From Streptomyces sp. TN58 (GTDB taxonomy: Bacteria > Actinomycetota > Actinomycetes > Streptomycetales > Streptomycetaceae), in contig NZ_CP018870.1 in NCBI RefSeq assembly GCF_001941845.1, forward strand, positions 4,062,501 through 4,126,500: a stretch of DNA of 64,000 bases, in the 5' to 3' direction. Position 1 is the stretch's first letter, and every line of letters begins with the position of its first letter. Under the pieces are notes generated by a model. It ran no database searches, was not told where the DNA came from, and saw nothing but the letters and a program-made list of their open reading frames with translations. Made by a program: the position numbers and the translations under genes. Shown piece after piece: positions 53,210 to 62,664 of this stretch.

Positions 53210-54280
53210 ATGACAGAGAAGACCACCGGTGCCAGCTACGCAGCCGCGGGCGTCGACATCGAAGCGGGAGACCGCGCCGTCGAGCTGATGAAGGAGTGGG
53301 TGAAGAAGACGCAGCGCCCCGAGGTCCTCGGCGGCCTCGGCGGCTTCGCCGGCCTCTTCGACGCCTCCGCCCTCAAGCGGTACGAGCGCCCCCTGCTGGC
53401 CTCCGCCACCGACGGGGTCGGCACCAAGGTGGACATCGCCCGCCAGCTGGGCGTGTACGACACCATCGGCCACGACCTGGTCGCGATGGTCATGGACGAC
53501 ATCGTCGTCTGCGGCGCCGAGCCGCTCTTCATGACCGACTACATCTGCGTCGGCAAGGTGCACCCCGAGCGTGTCGCCGCCATCGTCAAGGGCATCGCCG
53601 AGGGCTGTGTCCTCGCCGGCTGCGCCCTCGTGGGCGGCGAGACCGCCGAGCACCCCGGCCTGCTGGGTCCGGACGACTTCGACGTGGCGGGAGCCGGAAC
53701 GGGTGTCGTCGAGTACGACCGCCTGCTGGGCGCGGATCGCATCCGTACGGGGGACGCCGTCATCGCGATGGCATCCTCCGGCCTTCACTCGAACGGGTAC
53801 TCGCTGGTCCGCCACGTCCTCTTCGACCGCGCCGGCATGTCGCTCGACCGCCATGTGGAGGAGCTCGGCCGGACCCTCGGCGAGGAACTGCTCGAACCCA
53901 CCAAGATCTACTCGCTGGACTGCATGGCGCTCACCCGTACGGCCGAGGTGCACGCCTACTCGCACATCACCGGCGGAGGCCTCGCGGCCAACCTGGCCCG
54001 GGTCATCCCGGACCACCTGCACGCCACCGTCGACCGGTCGACCTGGACCCCCGGCGCGATCTTCGACCTGGTCGGCAAGGCCGGGCAGGTGGAGCAGCTG
54101 GAGCTGGAGAAGACCCTGAACATGGGCGTCGGCATGATGGCCGTGGTCCCGCAGGAGTCGGTGGACGTGGCACTGACCGCGCTGGCCGACCGGGGCGTCG
54201 ACGCCTGGGTCGCGGGCGAGATCCTGGACCGCGGCGACCACACCGAGGGTGCGACCCTCACCGGCTCCTACGCGAGCTGA
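53210..54280 (+). CDS. purM: Phosphoribosylformylglycinamidine cyclo-ligase (AIR synthetase)
   Basis: 356 residues. It closes the imidazole ring of AIR using ATP (step 5). Motifs: GASYAAAGVDIEAGDRAVELMKEWVKKTQRPEVLGGLGGFAGLFD, LLASATDGVGTKVDIARQLG, LVAMVMDDIVVCGAEPLFMTDYI, GCALVGGETAEHPGLL and YSHITGGGLAANLARVIP. Full length, ATG start, 93 bases after purF. Confidence 0.98.
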   Translation: MTEKTTGASYAAAGVDIEAGDRAVELMKEWVKKTQRPEVLGGLGGFAGLFDASALKRYERPLLASATDGVGTKVDIARQLGVYDTIGHDLVAMVMDDIVVCGAEPLFMTDYICVGKVHPERVAAIVKGIAEGCVLAGCALVGGETAEHPGLLGPDDFDVAGAGTGVVEYDRLLGADRIRTGDAVIAMASSGLHSNGYSLVRHVLFDRAGMSLDRHVEELGRTLGEELLEPTKIYSLDCMALTRTAEVHAYSHITGGGLAANLARVIPDHLHATVDRSTWTPGAIFDLVGKAGQVEQLELEKTLNMGVGMMAVVPQESVDVALTALADRGVDAWVAGEILDRGDHTEGATLTGSYAS

Positions 54281-54285
54281 GCAGC

Positions 54286-54328
54286 ACTGAAACCCGGCCC
54301 GGGGCTATGCCCTGGACCGGGTTTCAGT
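54286..54328 (+). terminator. Terminator of the purM transcript
   Basis: ACTGAAACCCGG (54286-54297) and CCGGGTTTCAGT (54317-54328) form a 12-bp stem followed by CTTT, 5 bases past the stop. Confidence 0.82.
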
Positions 54329-54359
54329 CTTTGTCGTGTCGAGCAGACGCCTCTGGGCG

Positions 54360-54623
54360 TCAAGCGCCGCGACGCTGTGTCGACGGACCGGACTCGTCGT
54401 CCTCGTCGTCGTCATCGCTGTTGTAGAGATCCGCGTACCTGGCGTACGGGTCGTCGTCGTCATCCAACTCGTCATCGACTTCGACCGGCTCGCTGATCTG
54501 CAGCGGCTCTGTCGGCGATGCGCCCAGCTCATTGGCCAGACGCGAGAGGTCAGTCCCGCCGCTGTTGTACTTCAGCTGGCGGGCGACCTTTGTCTGCTTG
54601 GCCTTGGCCCGGCCGCGCCCCAT
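54360..54623 (-). CDS. DUF3073 protein
   Basis: 87 residues starting MGRGRAKAKQTKVARQLKYNSGGTDLSRLANELG, the conserved signature of DUF3073, a family of small actinobacterial proteins always found near purM. The C-terminal half is almost wholly acidic (DDELDDDDDPYARYADLYNSDDDDEDDE). The basic N-terminus and acidic tail suggest nucleic-acid or ribosome interaction, but function is not known. ATG 54623 with GAGGGGG upstream. Confidence 0.92.
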   Translation of the reverse strand: MGRGRAKAKQTKVARQLKYNSGGTDLSRLANELGASPTEPLQISEPVEVDDELDDDDDPYARYADLYNSDDDDEDDESGPSTQRRGA

Positions 54624-54903
54624 GGCTCGACCCCCTCGGTGACGGGGCTCGACGGCCCCAGAGTCTGACACGCGTTCATGGTTCGGAGCGGGCTCTCCGT
54701 GAAGAGACCGTCCGTAGGGGTTTAACGGTACCTGCTTCCGCGGCCATACGGTACGCCGCCCACATGACGCGCCCCGGTGCAGAACCAGCAAGGCGCCCCG
54801 TCCTCGCTGGTCAGCTGCGATTTTAACCCTTTCCCGGGGAGCGACCCGCCGAAGTGCAGTGAGTTCCGTCTCGCCGCACCCCGGCGGGTCCCGTGAGAGG
54901 CCC

Positions 54904-56007
54904 CTAGGAGGCCGTCACCGAGAGGGTCCGGCGGCCGTCCGCCATGCGCTGCTCGGCGATCCGGTCGGCCGCGGCGGCCGGCGGGATGCCGTCGGCCTTC
55001 GCACGAGCGAAGATCTCCAGCGTGGTGTCGAAGATCTTCGTGGCCTGCACCTTGCACCGGTCGAAGTCGAAGCCGTGCAGCTCGTCGGCGACCTGGATGA
55101 CCCCGCCCGCGTTGACCACGTAGTCCGGGGCGTAGAGGATGCCGCGGTCCGCGAGGTCCTTCTCGATGCCCTGGTGGGCGAGCTGGTTGTTGGCCGCTCC
55201 GCACACGATCGCGGCGGTGAGGGCCGGGACCGTGTCGTCGTTCAGGGCGCCGCCGAGCGCGCACGGGGCGTAGATGTCCAGGCCCTCGACGCGGATCAGG
55301 GCATCCGTGTCGGCGACCGCGGTGACCTTGCCCGGGTGCTTGTCGAGGATGCGCTGCACCGACTCCTGGCGGACGTCGGTGATGACGACCTCGGCGCCGT
55401 CCTCCAGCAGGTGCTCCACCAGGTAGTGGCCGACCTTGCCGACGCCCGCGACGCCGACCTTGCGGCCGCGCAGCGTCGGGTCGCCCCACAGGTGCTGCGC
55501 GCTGGCGCGCATGCCCTGGAAGACGCCGTAGGCGGTGAGCACCGAGGAGTCGCCGGCGCCGCCGTTCTCGGGGGAGCGGCCGGTGGCCCAGCGGGTCTCA
55601 CGGGCGACGACGTCCATGTCGGCGACGAAGGTGCCGACGTCGCAGGCGGTCACGTACCGGCCGCCGAGGGACTCGACGAACCGGCCGTAGGCCTCCAGGA
55701 GTTCCTCGGTCTTGATGACGTCGGGGTCACCGATGATCACGGCCTTGCCGCCGCCGAGGCCGAGGCCGGCCATGGCGTTCTTGTAGGACATGCCGCGCGA
55801 GAGGTTGAGCGCGTCGCGCACGGCCTCCTCGTCCGAGGCGTAGGCGTGGAAACGCGTACCACCGAGGGCGGGGCCCAGGGCGGTGGAGTGGATCGCGATG
55901 ACGGCTTTCAGGCCGGTGGCTCGGTCCTGGCACAGCACGACTTGCTCGTGGCCGCCCTGCTCCGTGCGGAACAGGGTGTGCAGGACGCCGTCGGTCATTT
56001 CGGTCAC
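54904..56007 (-). CDS. vdh: Valine (branched-chain amino acid) dehydrogenase
   Basis: 367 residues from a GTG at 56007 with GGGAG eight bases upstream; ATG 56022 lacks a ribosome-binding site. The Glu/Leu/Phe/Val dehydrogenase family is shown by [49 protein letters not shown] (catalytic Lys), the NAD-binding [27 protein letters not shown], and [31 protein letters not shown]. It deaminates valine to 2-ketoisovalerate, which supplies precursors for polyketides and catabolism. The sequence is very close to the Vdh I recall from S. coelicolor. Confidence 0.95.
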   Translation of the reverse strand: MTEMTDGVLHTLFRTEQGGHEQVVLCQDRATGLKAVIAIHSTALGPALGGTRFHAYASDEEAVRDALNLSRGMSYKNAMAGLGLGGGKAVIIGDPDVIKTEELLEAYGRFVESLGGRYVTACDVGTFVADMDVVARETRWATGRSPENGGAGDSSVLTAYGVFQGMRASAQHLWGDPTLRGRKVGVAGVGKVGHYLVEHLLEDGAEVVITDVRQESVQRILDKHPGKVTAVADTDALIRVEGLDIYAPCALGGALNDDTVPALTAAIVCGAANNQLAHQGIEKDLADRGILYAPDYVVNAGGVIQVADELHGFDFDRCKVQATKIFDTTLEIFARAKADGIPPAAAADRIAEQRMADGRRTLSVTAS

Positions 56008-56211
56008 GGTGGTGACTCCCATGGAAGAGATGCGGCGGGAAGACGCCCCCCTGCGGGTGGGGGAGGGCGTGCTGGGAGCAGCGTAAGACCTGTAGGCCGG
56101 ACGGGGGTGATCTGTCCGGGGATCGAAACACTCCTGGAGTACGGCGGGGCCCGGGCGGGTGGCGGTCGGCCCGGAGGTGAAGGGGACGCCTGAAGGGGGG
56201 AGTACGAGAGG

Positions 56212-57066
56212 GTGACCGAATCCCCGGATCCCCTGCTGCCGTCCGCCCGCTCCGCGCCGGCCGTCCCGTACGCCTCCTACCTGCGCGTCTACGAACCCCT
56301 GGCCGCCTTCGCGGAGCCGGAGCGCATGCACTGGGCGCAGTACGCCCGGCGCGGGGCGGCGCCGACGGCCCAGGACGAGCTGCGCCGGTCGCTGGCGGAC
56401 CTGGTGCGGGTCCCCCTGGTGGGGGTGCCGGCGCAGGAGAGCGCCGACGCGTTCACCGCGCGGGTCGACGGGGTGCTGCTGGTCTGTCCGTGGCGCACCC
56501 GGCTGCGCGGGTGGCTGGCCCTGGAGGAGCTGGTCGACCAGTTCCCGCGCCCGGTGCTGGACGCCGCGCTCCCGCCGCCGGCCCGTCGGCGGGCGGCCGA
56601 GGAGTACGAGCGCTGGCGCGAGCGGAACCCGGACGCGCGCCCGTGGATCCGTACGGGGGTGTGGCAGATCCCGCTGCGCTGGTTCGTACTGGTGGCGGAC
56701 GAGGAGCGGGAGTACGTGCCGGGGGAGCTGCTGCGCTACCGGACGCAGATGGTGCAGGCGCGCCGGCGGCTCGCCCGGGCCCTGCGGACGCTGCGCGACG
56801 CCGAGGGGTACGGGATGCTCGCCGAGGGGCTGGTGGAGGTGGGGAGCTGGCTGGAGGAGTTCCATCCGCGGTCGATGGTCGAGCTGGACTACGGCGGGCT
56901 GGTGCACGCCCTGCCCCCGGACCGGCTGGCGGCCGACCGCTCGGCGGGGGATCTGGCGGCGGGCATCGCGGCCCTGCGGGCGGGGGACGCCGAGGGCGCG
57001 GCGGGCGCGTACTCGGGGCTGGCGGAGCGTTGGAGGGCGGTCCGGGAGCGGCTTTTCGCGAATTAG
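56212..57066 (+). CDS. Conserved hypothetical protein next to bldC
   Basis: 284 residues from a GTG. No recognised domain. Conserved-looking segments are [86 protein letters not shown] and [26 protein letters not shown]. No signal peptide or membrane helix. It lies between vdh and bldC and is a syntenic gene in Streptomyces, upstream of the long bldC leader. Confidence 0.8.
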   Translation: MTESPDPLLPSARSAPAVPYASYLRVYEPLAAFAEPERMHWAQYARRGAAPTAQDELRRSLADLVRVPLVGVPAQESADAFTARVDGVLLVCPWRTRLRGWLALEELVDQFPRPVLDAALPPPARRRAAEEYERWRERNPDARPWIRTGVWQIPLRWFVLVADEEREYVPGELLRYRTQMVQARRRLARALRTLRDAEGYGMLAEGLVEVGSWLEEFHPRSMVELDYGGLVHALPPDRLAADRSAGDLAAGIAALRAGDAEGAAGAYSGLAERWRAVRERLFAN

Positions 57067-57376
57067 GCCGAAAGTCACCGGTGTGGCTGGTTTCACCATT
57101 TGTGAGTCCGTACGTACCGTGGCGTATCGGTCGTTCGGGCAAAACTGGCTGATCAGAGGCCTGATCATGGCATTCGGGACGTAGTGCCAGGACCTACGTC
57201 CCGATACGGGCCATTGGCCCAAGGGTGACGGACCGCACTAACCACACCCTTGCGCCCTTCCCCTACCCTCGTGCCAAAATAGGACAAGGAGTCCGGGGAG
57301 GGTTCCTTCCGCCCAACTAAGGGCGGAATGCTCGGCATTGCACTCTACGGGGGGTCTGAGGACTCCTGATCGCTCT

Positions 57377-57391
57377 GTGACTGATCGTCAC
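57377..57391. promoter_or_regulatory. BldD-like box upstream of bldC
   Basis: GTGACTGATCGTCAC is a symmetric 15-mer: GTGAC-N5-GTCAC. The half-sites fit the BldD box as I recall it (TnAC on the left and GTnA on the right, in a 15-bp palindrome). bldC is a known member of the BldD regulon in Streptomyces. Confidence 0.6.
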
Positions 57392-57596
57392 AGTGGGGTG
57401 ACTGTCCGTTATGGGACGGTCCATCGGGCTTCCGCCGCTGATGAACACCTCGGAGGGCAATTCCGTCGGTTTGGCCGTCGAGGCTGGACGGATGGTGTAG
57501 TTGTAGTGCCGAGGACAAGCCGTTCGTCCTATAACCGACTCGGCCCGCGTATGTCCATTTCGGGCAACGCGGGCCAAGGTGCAGAATTTAGAGGAA

Positions 57597-57618
57597 AGAA
57601 CCGAGATGGTTCGGTTCT
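57597..57618 (+). promoter_or_regulatory. Leader hairpin before the bldC ribosome-binding site
   Basis: AGAACCGA (57597-57604) and TCGGTTCT (57611-57618) form an 8-bp stem with a 6-base loop, ending 3 to 4 bases before GAGGAGG. It could modulate translation or mRNA stability. Confidence 0.5.
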
Positions 57619-57634
57619 CCCGAGGAGGCCGCTC

Positions 57635-57841
57635 ATGACCGCTCGCACCCCTGATGCCGAGCCGCTGCTGACCCCGGCTGAGGTTGCCACGATGTTCCGC
57701 GTGGACCCGAAGACGGTCACCCGTTGGGCCAAGGCTGGCAAGCTCACGTCCATCCGCACCCTGGGTGGGCACCGCCGGTACCGCGAGGCCGAGGTCCGCG
57801 CACTGCTGGCGGGAATTCCGCAGCAGCGCAGCGAGGCCTGA
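57635..57841 (+). CDS. bldC: Developmental regulator BldC (MerR-like DNA-binding protein)
   Basis: 68 residues, exactly the known length of Streptomyces BldC. The protein is a single winged-helix of the MerR type: PLLTPAEVATMFRVDPKTVTRWAKAGKLTSIRTLGGHRRYREAEVRALLAG. It binds direct repeats cooperatively and restrains entry into sporulation. ATG 57635 has CGAGGAGG upstream. A perfect intrinsic terminator lies 111 bases downstream. Confidence 0.98.
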   Translation: MTARTPDAEPLLTPAEVATMFRVDPKTVTRWAKAGKLTSIRTLGGHRRYREAEVRALLAGIPQQRSEA

Positions 57842-57952
57842 GGTCGCGTAAACACCCCGCTTTAAACGGGTCTGTGTCGGGTCCCCCAATCCGACGAGAA
57901 CCCACATGGCTTCAAACGGCCCGGCCTGCCCCAACAGGTTCTCGGGTCGTTC

Positions 57953-57992
57953 GATCGCGCTGGACTCCGCCGGGTCCAGCGCGATCTTTTTT
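57953..57992 (+). terminator. Intrinsic terminator after bldC
   Basis: GATCGCGCTGGAC (57953-57965) pairs perfectly with 57974-57986 around an 8-base loop and is followed by TTTTTT, a textbook Rho-independent terminator, rare for this genome. Confidence 0.95.
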
Positions 57993-58440
57993 ATGCCCAG
58001 GTCAGGGGGAGTGCCGGAAGCCGGCGAGGGCCTCATCAAGGTAGGTACCATTGCACATATTAAATCGAGCCCGCGTATGGATGCGATAAAAGTGTGACTC
58101 CGAAAAACTCATGCGGTGACACCCGTCACAGATGATCACTCTTGTATATCCGGCAATGCACCCCGTAATGGGGAAGTGGCTCGCGGTGGGCGTCATGCGA
58201 ACGGGGGATTCTCGCCAGGGCGCGGCAGAGGGCGCCCAAGAGGTCCACTCAAACGCCGCCGGAGCCCGCACGGCGGCCCGGTCACCGGAGTGGCGGCGAG
58301 GAAGGCGCGGAGGGGAACGACCGCCGGTGCGCGGGCCACAGGGGCGGCGTCCGGGCGTTCGGGCAGTTGGGGCGGCGGGCGGCCGGCAGCCGGGCGGTGG
58401 CAGCCCCAACCCGGGCCGGGCGGGCACGCCCGTCAACGCG

Positions 58441-58476
58441 TCAGGGCCCGTATCCGCTGGGGGATACGGGCCCTGA
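58441..58476 (-). terminator. Hairpin after tRNA-Asp
   Basis: TCAGGGCCCGTATCC (58441-58455) and GGATACGGGCCCTGA (58462-58476) form a perfect 15-bp stem, 9 bases past the tRNA 3' end on the minus strand. Confidence 0.8.
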
Positions 58477-58484
58477 TGTCGTTG

Positions 58485-58558
58485 CGATCCTGACGGGACT
58501 TGAACCCGCGACCTCCACCTTGACAGGGTGGCGAGCTAACCAACTGCTCCACAGGACC
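58485..58558 (-). tRNA. tRNA-Asp (anticodon GTC)
   Basis: Acceptor GGTCCTG pairs with CAGGATC (one G-T wobble at pair 2-71). Anticodon arm CCACC-CTGTCAA-GGTGG gives GTC; T-loop TTCAAGT. CCA is not encoded. Confidence 0.93.
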
Positions 58559-58559
58559 T

Positions 58560-58593
58560 TGATTCGCGGCCGCTCTGCGGCGGCTGCGAATCA
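58560..58593 (-). terminator. Hairpin between hrpA and tRNA-Asp
   Basis: TGATTCGC (58560-58567) and GCGAATCA (58586-58593) with an inner GCCGC/GCGGC stem form a strong hairpin between the hrpA stop and the downstream tRNA, probably ending the hrpA transcript. Confidence 0.7.
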
Positions 58594-58629
58594 GACTGTA
58601 CAGCAGCTCAGGGGGTGCGGTCGAACCGA

Positions 58630-61600
58630 TCAGGGGGCCGCCGCGTCCACCGCCTTCACGATCCGCTTGTCGGAGATCGGGTACGCCGTGCCGAGCGCGT
58701 GCGCGAAGTAGCTGACGCGCAGCTCCTCGATCATCCAGCGGATGTCGGTGACGGCGGCGGGAACGGGCCGCCCCTTCGGCAGCTGCTCCAGCAGCCAGGC
58801 GTACTCGTCCTGCATCTCGTGGACCTTCTCCATGCGCGTCGTGTCGCGCTGGACGCCCGTGGGCATCTGCTGGAGCCGCCGGTCCGCCGCCACCAGGTAG
58901 CGCATCAGGTCCGGCAGCCTGCGCAGCCCGGTGAGCGTCACGAAGCCGGCCGGAACCAGCGCCGCCAGCTGCGTCCTGACGTCCTGGATGTTCGCGACCA
59001 GGGCGAGGCTGGAGGTGGCCTTCAGCCGCCGCTCACAGGCCTGCCAGGCGGCCAGCACCTGCTGCACCTGGTTCACCGCGCGGACGGTCGCGTCCACCAG
59101 GTCCGCGCGGACCGCCTCGTAGAGCTTGCGGAAGCCCGCCTCGTCCCACGCCGGGCCGCCGTGGTCGGCGATGAGCTTGTCGGCCGCCGCCGTCGCACAG
59201 TCGTCGAACAGCGCCTGGATCGAACCGTGCGGGTTCCTGGAGAGGGCGAGCTTCTGCTGGTTGGTGAGGTGGTCCGAGGCGAACTTCGCCGGGTTCACCG
59301 GGATGTTCAGCAGGATGAGCCGGCGGGTGCCGAGCCACATCGCCTGCTGCTGCTCCGCCTCGGTGTCGAAGAGCCGTACCGAGACGGTCGCGCCCTCGTC
59401 CACCAGCGCCGGGTACGCCTTGACCGGCTGGCCGGCCCGCCGGGTCTCGAAGACCCTGGCCAGCGAGCCGATGGTCCAGTCGGTCAGCCCGGTGCGCTCC
59501 AGCGACTCCCCGCCCGCCCGCTCGGCGGTGGCGGCCGCGGCCTTGGAGAGGGCCTGGCGGGCCTTCGGCTTCAGCCTGAGCCGCAGGGCCTCCAGGTCCT
59601 TGTCCTCGGCGATCTTGCGGCGCCGCTCGTCAACGATCCGGAAGGTGATCTTCAGATGGTCGGGGATCCGGGTCAGGTCGAAGTCCTCGGCCGACACCGG
59701 CACCCCGACCATCCGCTGGAGCTCGCGCGCCAGGGTGACCGGCAGCGGCTCCTGCAGCGGCACGGCCGTGTCCAGGAAGCGGCCCGCGTAGTTCGGCGCG
59801 GGCACGTAGTGCCGGCGGATCGGCTTGGGCAGCGAGCGGATCAGCTCGGTGACGACCTCCTCGCGCAGGCCCGGGATCTGCCAGTCGAAGCCCTCGTCGG
59901 TGACCTGGTTCAGCACCTGCAGCGGGATGTGGACGGTCACGCCGTCCGCGTCCGCGCCCGGTTCGAACTGGTAGGTCACCCGGAACTTCAGCTGTCCCTG
60001 CCGCCAGGAGTCCGGGTAGTCCGCCTTGGTGACCCCGGCCGCCTTCTCCGTCAGCAGCATCTCCCGCTCGAAGTCGAGCAGTTCGGGCTCGTCGCGCTTC
60101 TTGTGCTTCCACCAGGAGTCGAAGTGCGCCCCGGACACCACGTGCTCGGGGATCTTCTGGTCGTAGAAGTCGAAGAGGGTCTCGTCGTCCACGACGATGT
60201 CGCGGCGCCGGGCCCGGTTCTCCAGCTCCTCCACCTCGGTGAGGAGCTTGCGGTTGTCGGCGTAGAACTTGTGGTGAGTGCGCCAGTCGCCCTCGACCAG
60301 CGCGTTGCGGATGAACAGCTCGCGCGAGACCTCGGGGTCGATCCGGCCGTAGTTGATCTTCCGCTGGGCGACGATCGGCACGCCGTACAGCGTGACCTTC
60401 TCGTACGCCATCACGGCCGCCTGGTCCTTCTCCCAGTGCGGCTCACTGTAGGTGCGCTTGACCAGGTGCTGCGCCAGCGGCTCCACCCACTCGGGCTCCA
60501 CCTTGGCGTTCACTCGGGCCCACAGCCGCGAGGTCTCCACCAGCTCGGCCGACATCACGAACTTCGGCTGCTTCTTGAACAGCGACGAGCCCGGGAAGAT
60601 CGCGAACTTGGCGCTGCGGGCCCCCAGGTACTCGTTCTTGTCGGTGTCCTTGAGGCCGATGTGCGAGAGCAGACCGGCCAGCAGGGAGACGTGGACGACC
60701 TGCTCGGGGGCGTCGGCCTCGTTGACGTGGATGCCCATGCTCTTGGCGACGGTGCGCAGCTGGGAGTAGATGTCCTGCCACTCGCGGATCCGCAGGAAGT
60801 TCAGGTACTCCTGCTTGCACATCCGGCGGAAGGAGGAGGAGCCCCGCTCCTTCTGCTGCTCGCGGACGTAGCGCCACATGTTCAGGAACGACAGGAAGTC
60901 GCTGGTCTCGTCCTTGAACCGGGCATGGTGCTGGTCGGCCTGGGTCTGCTTGTCCGAGGGCCGCTCGCGCGGGTCCTGGATGGACAGGGCCGCCGCGATG
61001 ACCATGACCTCGCGGACGCAGTTGTTCTTGTCGGCCTCGATGACCATGCGGGCCAGCCGCGGGTCGACGGGCAGCTGGGACAGCTTGCGGCCCATCTGCG
61101 TCAGGCGCTTCTTCGGGTCCTTCTCCGCCGGGTCCAGCGCCCCGAGCTCCTGGAGGAGCTGTACGCCGTCGCGGATGTTGCGGTGGTCCGGCGGGTCGAT
61201 GAAGGGGAACTTCTCGATCTCGCCGAGGCCGGCGGCGGTCATCTGCAGGATGACGGAGGCCAGGTTCGTGCGCAGGATCTCGGCGTCGGTGAACTCGGGA
61301 CGGGCGTCGAAGTCGTCCTCGGAGTACAGCCGGATGCAGATGCCGTCGCTGGTACGGCCGCAGCGGCCCTTGCGCTGGTTGGCGCTGGCCTGGGAGATCC
61401 GCTCGATCGGCAGGCGCTGCACCTTGGTGCGGTGGCTGTAGCGGGAGATCCGGGCCGTGCCCGGATCGATCACGTACTTGATGCCGGGGACGGTGAGCGA
61501 GGTCTCGGCGACGTTCGTCGCGAGCACGATCCGGCGGCCGGTGTGCTGCTGGAACACCCGGTGCTGCTCTGCGTGCGAGAGGCGGGCGTAGAGGGGGAGG

Positions 61601-62553
61601 ACCTCTGTGAAGCGGAGCTTTTTTTTGATGAGCGCGTCCGCGGTGTCGCGGATCTCGCGCTCGCCGGAGAGGAAGACCAGGATGTCGCCGGGGCCCTCGG
61701 CCTGGAGCTCGTCCACGGCGTCGCAGATCGCGGTGATCTGGTCGCGGTCGGAGTCCTCGGAATCCTCCTCCAGAAGCGGCCGGTAGCGGACCTCCACCGG
61801 GTACGTCCGCCCGCTGACCTCGACGATCGGGGCGTCGCCGAAGTGGCGGGAGAAGCGCTCGGGGTCGATGGTCGCGGAGGTGATGACGACCTTGAGGTCG
61901 GGCCGCTTGGGCAGCAGCGTCGCCAGGTAGCCGAGCAGGAAGTCGATGTTCAGGGACCGCTCGTGCGCCTCGTCGATGATGATCGTGTCGTAGGCGCGCA
62001 GCTCGCGGTCCGTCTGGATCTCGGCGAGCAGGATGCCGTCCGTCATCAGCTTCACGAAGGTGGCGTCCTGGTCCACCTGGTCGGTGAACCGGACCTTCCA
62101 GCCGACGGTCTGCCCGATCTCGGACTTCAGCTCCTCGGCGATGCGCTCCGCGACCGTGCGGGCGGCGATCCGCCGGGGCTGGGTGTGCCCGATCATGCCC
62201 CGGACGCCGCGGCCGAGCTCCATGCAGATCTTGGGGATCTGCGTGGTCTTGCCGGAGCCGGTCTCGCCCGCGACGATCACGACCTGGTGGTCGCGTATCG
62301 CCTCGGCGATCTCGTCCTTCTTCTGGCTGACGGGCAGGTTCTCGGGATACGTGACCTCCGGCATCCGCGAGGCGCGGCCGGCCAGTCGCTCGGCGGCCTT
62401 CGCGGCCTCCGCGGCGATCTCGTCGAGCACGGCCTGCTTGGCCTCGGGCTTGCGGATACGGCGGGCGCCTTCGAGGCGGCGGCCGAGGCGGTGCGCGTCA
62501 CGGAGGGAGATCTCACCGAGAAGCGTCTGCAGGGCGGCGAAGGAAGTAGACAT
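58630..62553 (-). CDS. hrpA: ATP-dependent RNA helicase HrpA (DEAH box)
   Basis: 1307 residues. DEAH/RHA helicase core: Walker A VIVAGETGSGKTTQIPKI, motif Ia HTQPRRIAARTVAERIAEEL, motif II IIIDEAHERSLNIDFLLGYL, SAT motif VVITSATIDPERFSRHF, motif V VLATNVAETSLTVPGIKYVIDPG and VI SQASANQRKGRCGR. HA2 and OB-fold domains follow, and a long C-terminal HrpA-specific region. It remodels structured RNA or stalled ribosomes. The lysine codons in ALIKKKLRF lie in an A8 run. ATG 62553 has only a weak AGG upstream. Confidence 0.96.
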   Translation of the reverse strand: MSTSFAALQTLLGEISLRDAHRLGRRLEGARRIRKPEAKQAVLDEIAAEAAKAAERLAGRASRMPEVTYPENLPVSQKKDEIAEAIRDHQVVIVAGETGSGKTTQIPKICMELGRGVRGMIGHTQPRRIAARTVAERIAEELKSEIGQTVGWKVRFTDQVDQDATFVKLMTDGILLAEIQTDRELRAYDTIIIDEAHERSLNIDFLLGYLATLLPKRPDLKVVITSATIDPERFSRHFGDAPIVEVSGRTYPVEVRYRPLLEEDSEDSDRDQITAICDAVDELQAEGPGDILVFLSGEREIRDTADALIKKKLRFTEVLPLYARLSHAEQHRVFQQHTGRRIVLATNVAETSLTVPGIKYVIDPGTARISRYSHRTKVQRLPIERISQASANQRKGRCGRTSDGICIRLYSEDDFDARPEFTDAEILRTNLASVILQMTAAGLGEIEKFPFIDPPDHRNIRDGVQLLQELGALDPAEKDPKKRLTQMGRKLSQLPVDPRLARMVIEADKNNCVREVMVIAAALSIQDPRERPSDKQTQADQHHARFKDETSDFLSFLNMWRYVREQQKERGSSSFRRMCKQEYLNFLRIREWQDIYSQLRTVAKSMGIHVNEADAPEQVVHVSLLAGLLSHIGLKDTDKNEYLGARSAKFAIFPGSSLFKKQPKFVMSAELVETSRLWARVNAKVEPEWVEPLAQHLVKRTYSEPHWEKDQAAVMAYEKVTLYGVPIVAQRKINYGRIDPEVSRELFIRNALVEGDWRTHHKFYADNRKLLTEVEELENRARRRDIVVDDETLFDFYDQKIPEHVVSGAHFDSWWKHKKRDEPELLDFEREMLLTEKAAGVTKADYPDSWRQGQLKFRVTYQFEPGADADGVTVHIPLQVLNQVTDEGFDWQIPGLREEVVTELIRSLPKPIRRHYVPAPNYAGRFLDTAVPLQEPLPVTLARELQRMVGVPVSAEDFDLTRIPDHLKITFRIVDERRRKIAEDKDLEALRLRLKPKARQALSKAAAATAERAGGESLERTGLTDWTIGSLARVFETRRAGQPVKAYPALVDEGATVSVRLFDTEAEQQQAMWLGTRRLILLNIPVNPAKFASDHLTNQQKLALSRNPHGSIQALFDDCATAAADKLIADHGGPAWDEAGFRKLYEAVRADLVDATVRAVNQVQQVLAAWQACERRLKATSSLALVANIQDVRTQLAALVPAGFVTLTGLRRLPDLMRYLVAADRRLQQMPTGVQRDTTRMEKVHEMQDEYAWLLEQLPKGRPVPAAVTDIRWMIEELRVSYFAHALGTAYPISDKRIVKAVDAAAP

Positions 62554-62664
62554 ACCTGATCGAGGATCGCACCTGGACCCTCCGGGTGGCGAACGCATTT
62601 GTCGGGTGGACCCGTACCATTTCGGGACGAGTCCCTCGGCCGCACGAGTGAGAGGCAGCCCACC

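Larger units (their letters stand above)
57067..57634. other. Long intergenic leader and promoter region of bldC
   Basis: 568 bases without a supported gene, long for this window. It contains the BldD-like palindrome at 57377-57391, a T/A-richer stretch near 57260-57290 and a hairpin at 57597-57618 just before the bldC ribosome-binding site. Confidence 0.7.
57842..58484. other. Intergenic region between bldC and tRNA-Asp
   Basis: No supported gene; weak overlapping reading frames cross the terminator. It holds the bldC terminator, an AT-richer stretch (about 58035-58160) and a 5-bp inverted repeat GTGAC-accc-GTCAC (58116-58129) whose 4-base spacer is one short of a BldD box. Confidence 0.55.

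Noticed and set aside
58116..58129. A second BldD box (GTGAC-accc-GTCAC)
   Set aside because: The spacer is four bases rather than five, and it lies after the bldC terminator.
58132..58476. A 114-codon frame between bldC and tRNA-Asp
   Set aside because: It runs into the tRNA terminator and is low-complexity Arg/Gly/Ala with no ribosome-binding site.
58615..62559. A 1314-codon plus-strand frame opposite hrpA
   Set aside because: hrpA motifs are complete on the minus strand; the plus-strand frame is a shadow.
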